From Asparagopsis taxiformis (taxonomy: Eukaryota; Rhodophyta; Florideophyceae; Bonnemaisoniales; Bonnemaisoniaceae), in contig JALQPE010001834.1 of the NCBI GenBank assembly GCA_030407315.1, positions 1-63,701 of the forward strand: a DNA stretch of 63,701 nt. Direction: 5' to 3'. The position numbers and the translations under genes are program-made. The notes under the pieces are model-generated. The model was not told where the DNA came from. It ran no database searches and worked only from the letters and a program-made list of their open reading frames with translations. Shown one piece after another: positions 63,224-63,701 of the stretch. Numbering within the stretch: position 1 is the first letter of the stretch; each line of letters opens with the position of its first letter.

Positions 63224-63701
63224 GGAGCAATGTAGGAAGTGAAAGACTTCGACATCGAAGTGATGCGCCTGATGGATTCCCGTCGGTATCTTCACTACCA
63301 CTGCATATGTTGCGATTTGTCTCCTCTGTTGCGCGAGATCAAAGCATGCTCCGAAGACTTGCCGAAGTCCAATGAATGAATGGGGCGTAGAAGATTTAGG
63401 CAAGGTTTTCTCCGTTGACCCTGAGATGATGCTTGCAGTAGATGCTCCTTTCACAAACGTTATTGTTGCTGCATCGACAGTTCGAGAGGGAGGATTGGGG
63501 GTTTTTGCCGCAGAAGATTTAGAGAGGGGCTCTGTTGTTGGATGGTATAATGGGACAATTTTATACGGGAAGATTGGGGGAGAATGAACCGCAACGCAGT
63601 CGCTTGTACGGACCGGACGGGTTCGGTGTACTGGGAAAGATTCCAAAAACTTCAACATGGAGATGGAGACCAGTGTCATCGGAGAAGAAGCACCGGTACA
63701 A
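63224..63701 (+). pseudogene. Start of SET domain, cut by the window end
   Basis: About 45 codons after the methyltransferase are open in its frame ('EVMRLMDSRRYLHYHCICCD'). From 63,372 another frame gives 'VREGGLGVFAAEDLERGSVV' and 'GWYNGTILYGKIGG', the N-terminal SET strands corresponding to 'AGRGLFAEQTFNVGDEV' in the copy at 2.0 kb. A stop follows at 63,585-63,587, and the window ends 114 bp later. It shows that the SET domain follows the methyltransferase in this copy too. Confidence 0.65.

Overview
This is eukaryotic nuclear DNA, most likely from a red alga or a similar compact algal genome. That assignment is an inference. It rests on short, apparently intron-poor host genes packed between 6.7 and 13.5 kb, a secreted Cys-rich protein, a GSTCD-like methyltransferase with an R3H domain, and a WD40 protein ending in the start of a TIR domain. 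All of this sits in a sea of transposable elements. No rRNA, tRNA, CRISPR array or bacterial operon structure was seen.

Layout. 1-5.5 kb: decayed mobile-element genes, namely a beta-class DNA amino-methyltransferase fused to a SET domain, then a fragmented coiled-coil gene. 6.1-6.4 kb: an array of short palindromic GAACAGT motifs. 6.7-13.5 kb: a host gene island. 13.5-17.3 kb: repeats, including a longer GAACAGT array. 17.3-19.8 kb: a Plavaka/CACTA-like transposase pseudogene (-). 19.8-21.8 kb: minisatellites. 21.8-36.2 kb: strongly GC- and CpG-rich retroelement debris, including an internally deleted Ty3/gypsy chromovirus copy (-). 36.184-47.355 kb: an intact-looking 11,172-bp DNA transposon with 2,321-bp terminal inverted repeats and a 4-bp target duplication (ATGG). 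47.8-55.5 kb: a second, nearly complete chromovirus copy (+). 55.5 kb to the end: a different palindromic array, then two unrecognised genes and a broken ParB / methyltransferase / SET gene series that runs off the window.

The striking theme is a phage-like ParB plus DNA amino-methyltransferase module carried by eukaryotic mobile DNA and joined to eukaryotic chromatin domains. It occurs three times in 63 kb. In the intact transposon the protein is ParB-methyltransferase-PHD, transcribed divergently from a DDE-like transposase that carries a Tudor/BAH-like stretch. In the two decayed copies the methyltransferase is followed by SET. I infer that these elements can write DNA methylation, and in some lineages histone methylation, at their own copies or targets. 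In the intact element the PHD exon lies inside the terminal inverted repeat, so the same reader sequence sits downstream of both divergent genes.

The two chromovirus copies together show a textbook -1 frameshift signal between gag and pol. It is a GGGAAAY slippery heptamer, a 6-nt spacer and a 9-bp GC-rich stem, with a compensatory base-pair change between the copies. The gag-pol copies point away from each other on either side of the methyltransferase transposon.

Limits: all family calls are from reading motifs, without database searches. Exact splice structures, 3' LTRs and the outer ends of the flanking elements could not be fixed.
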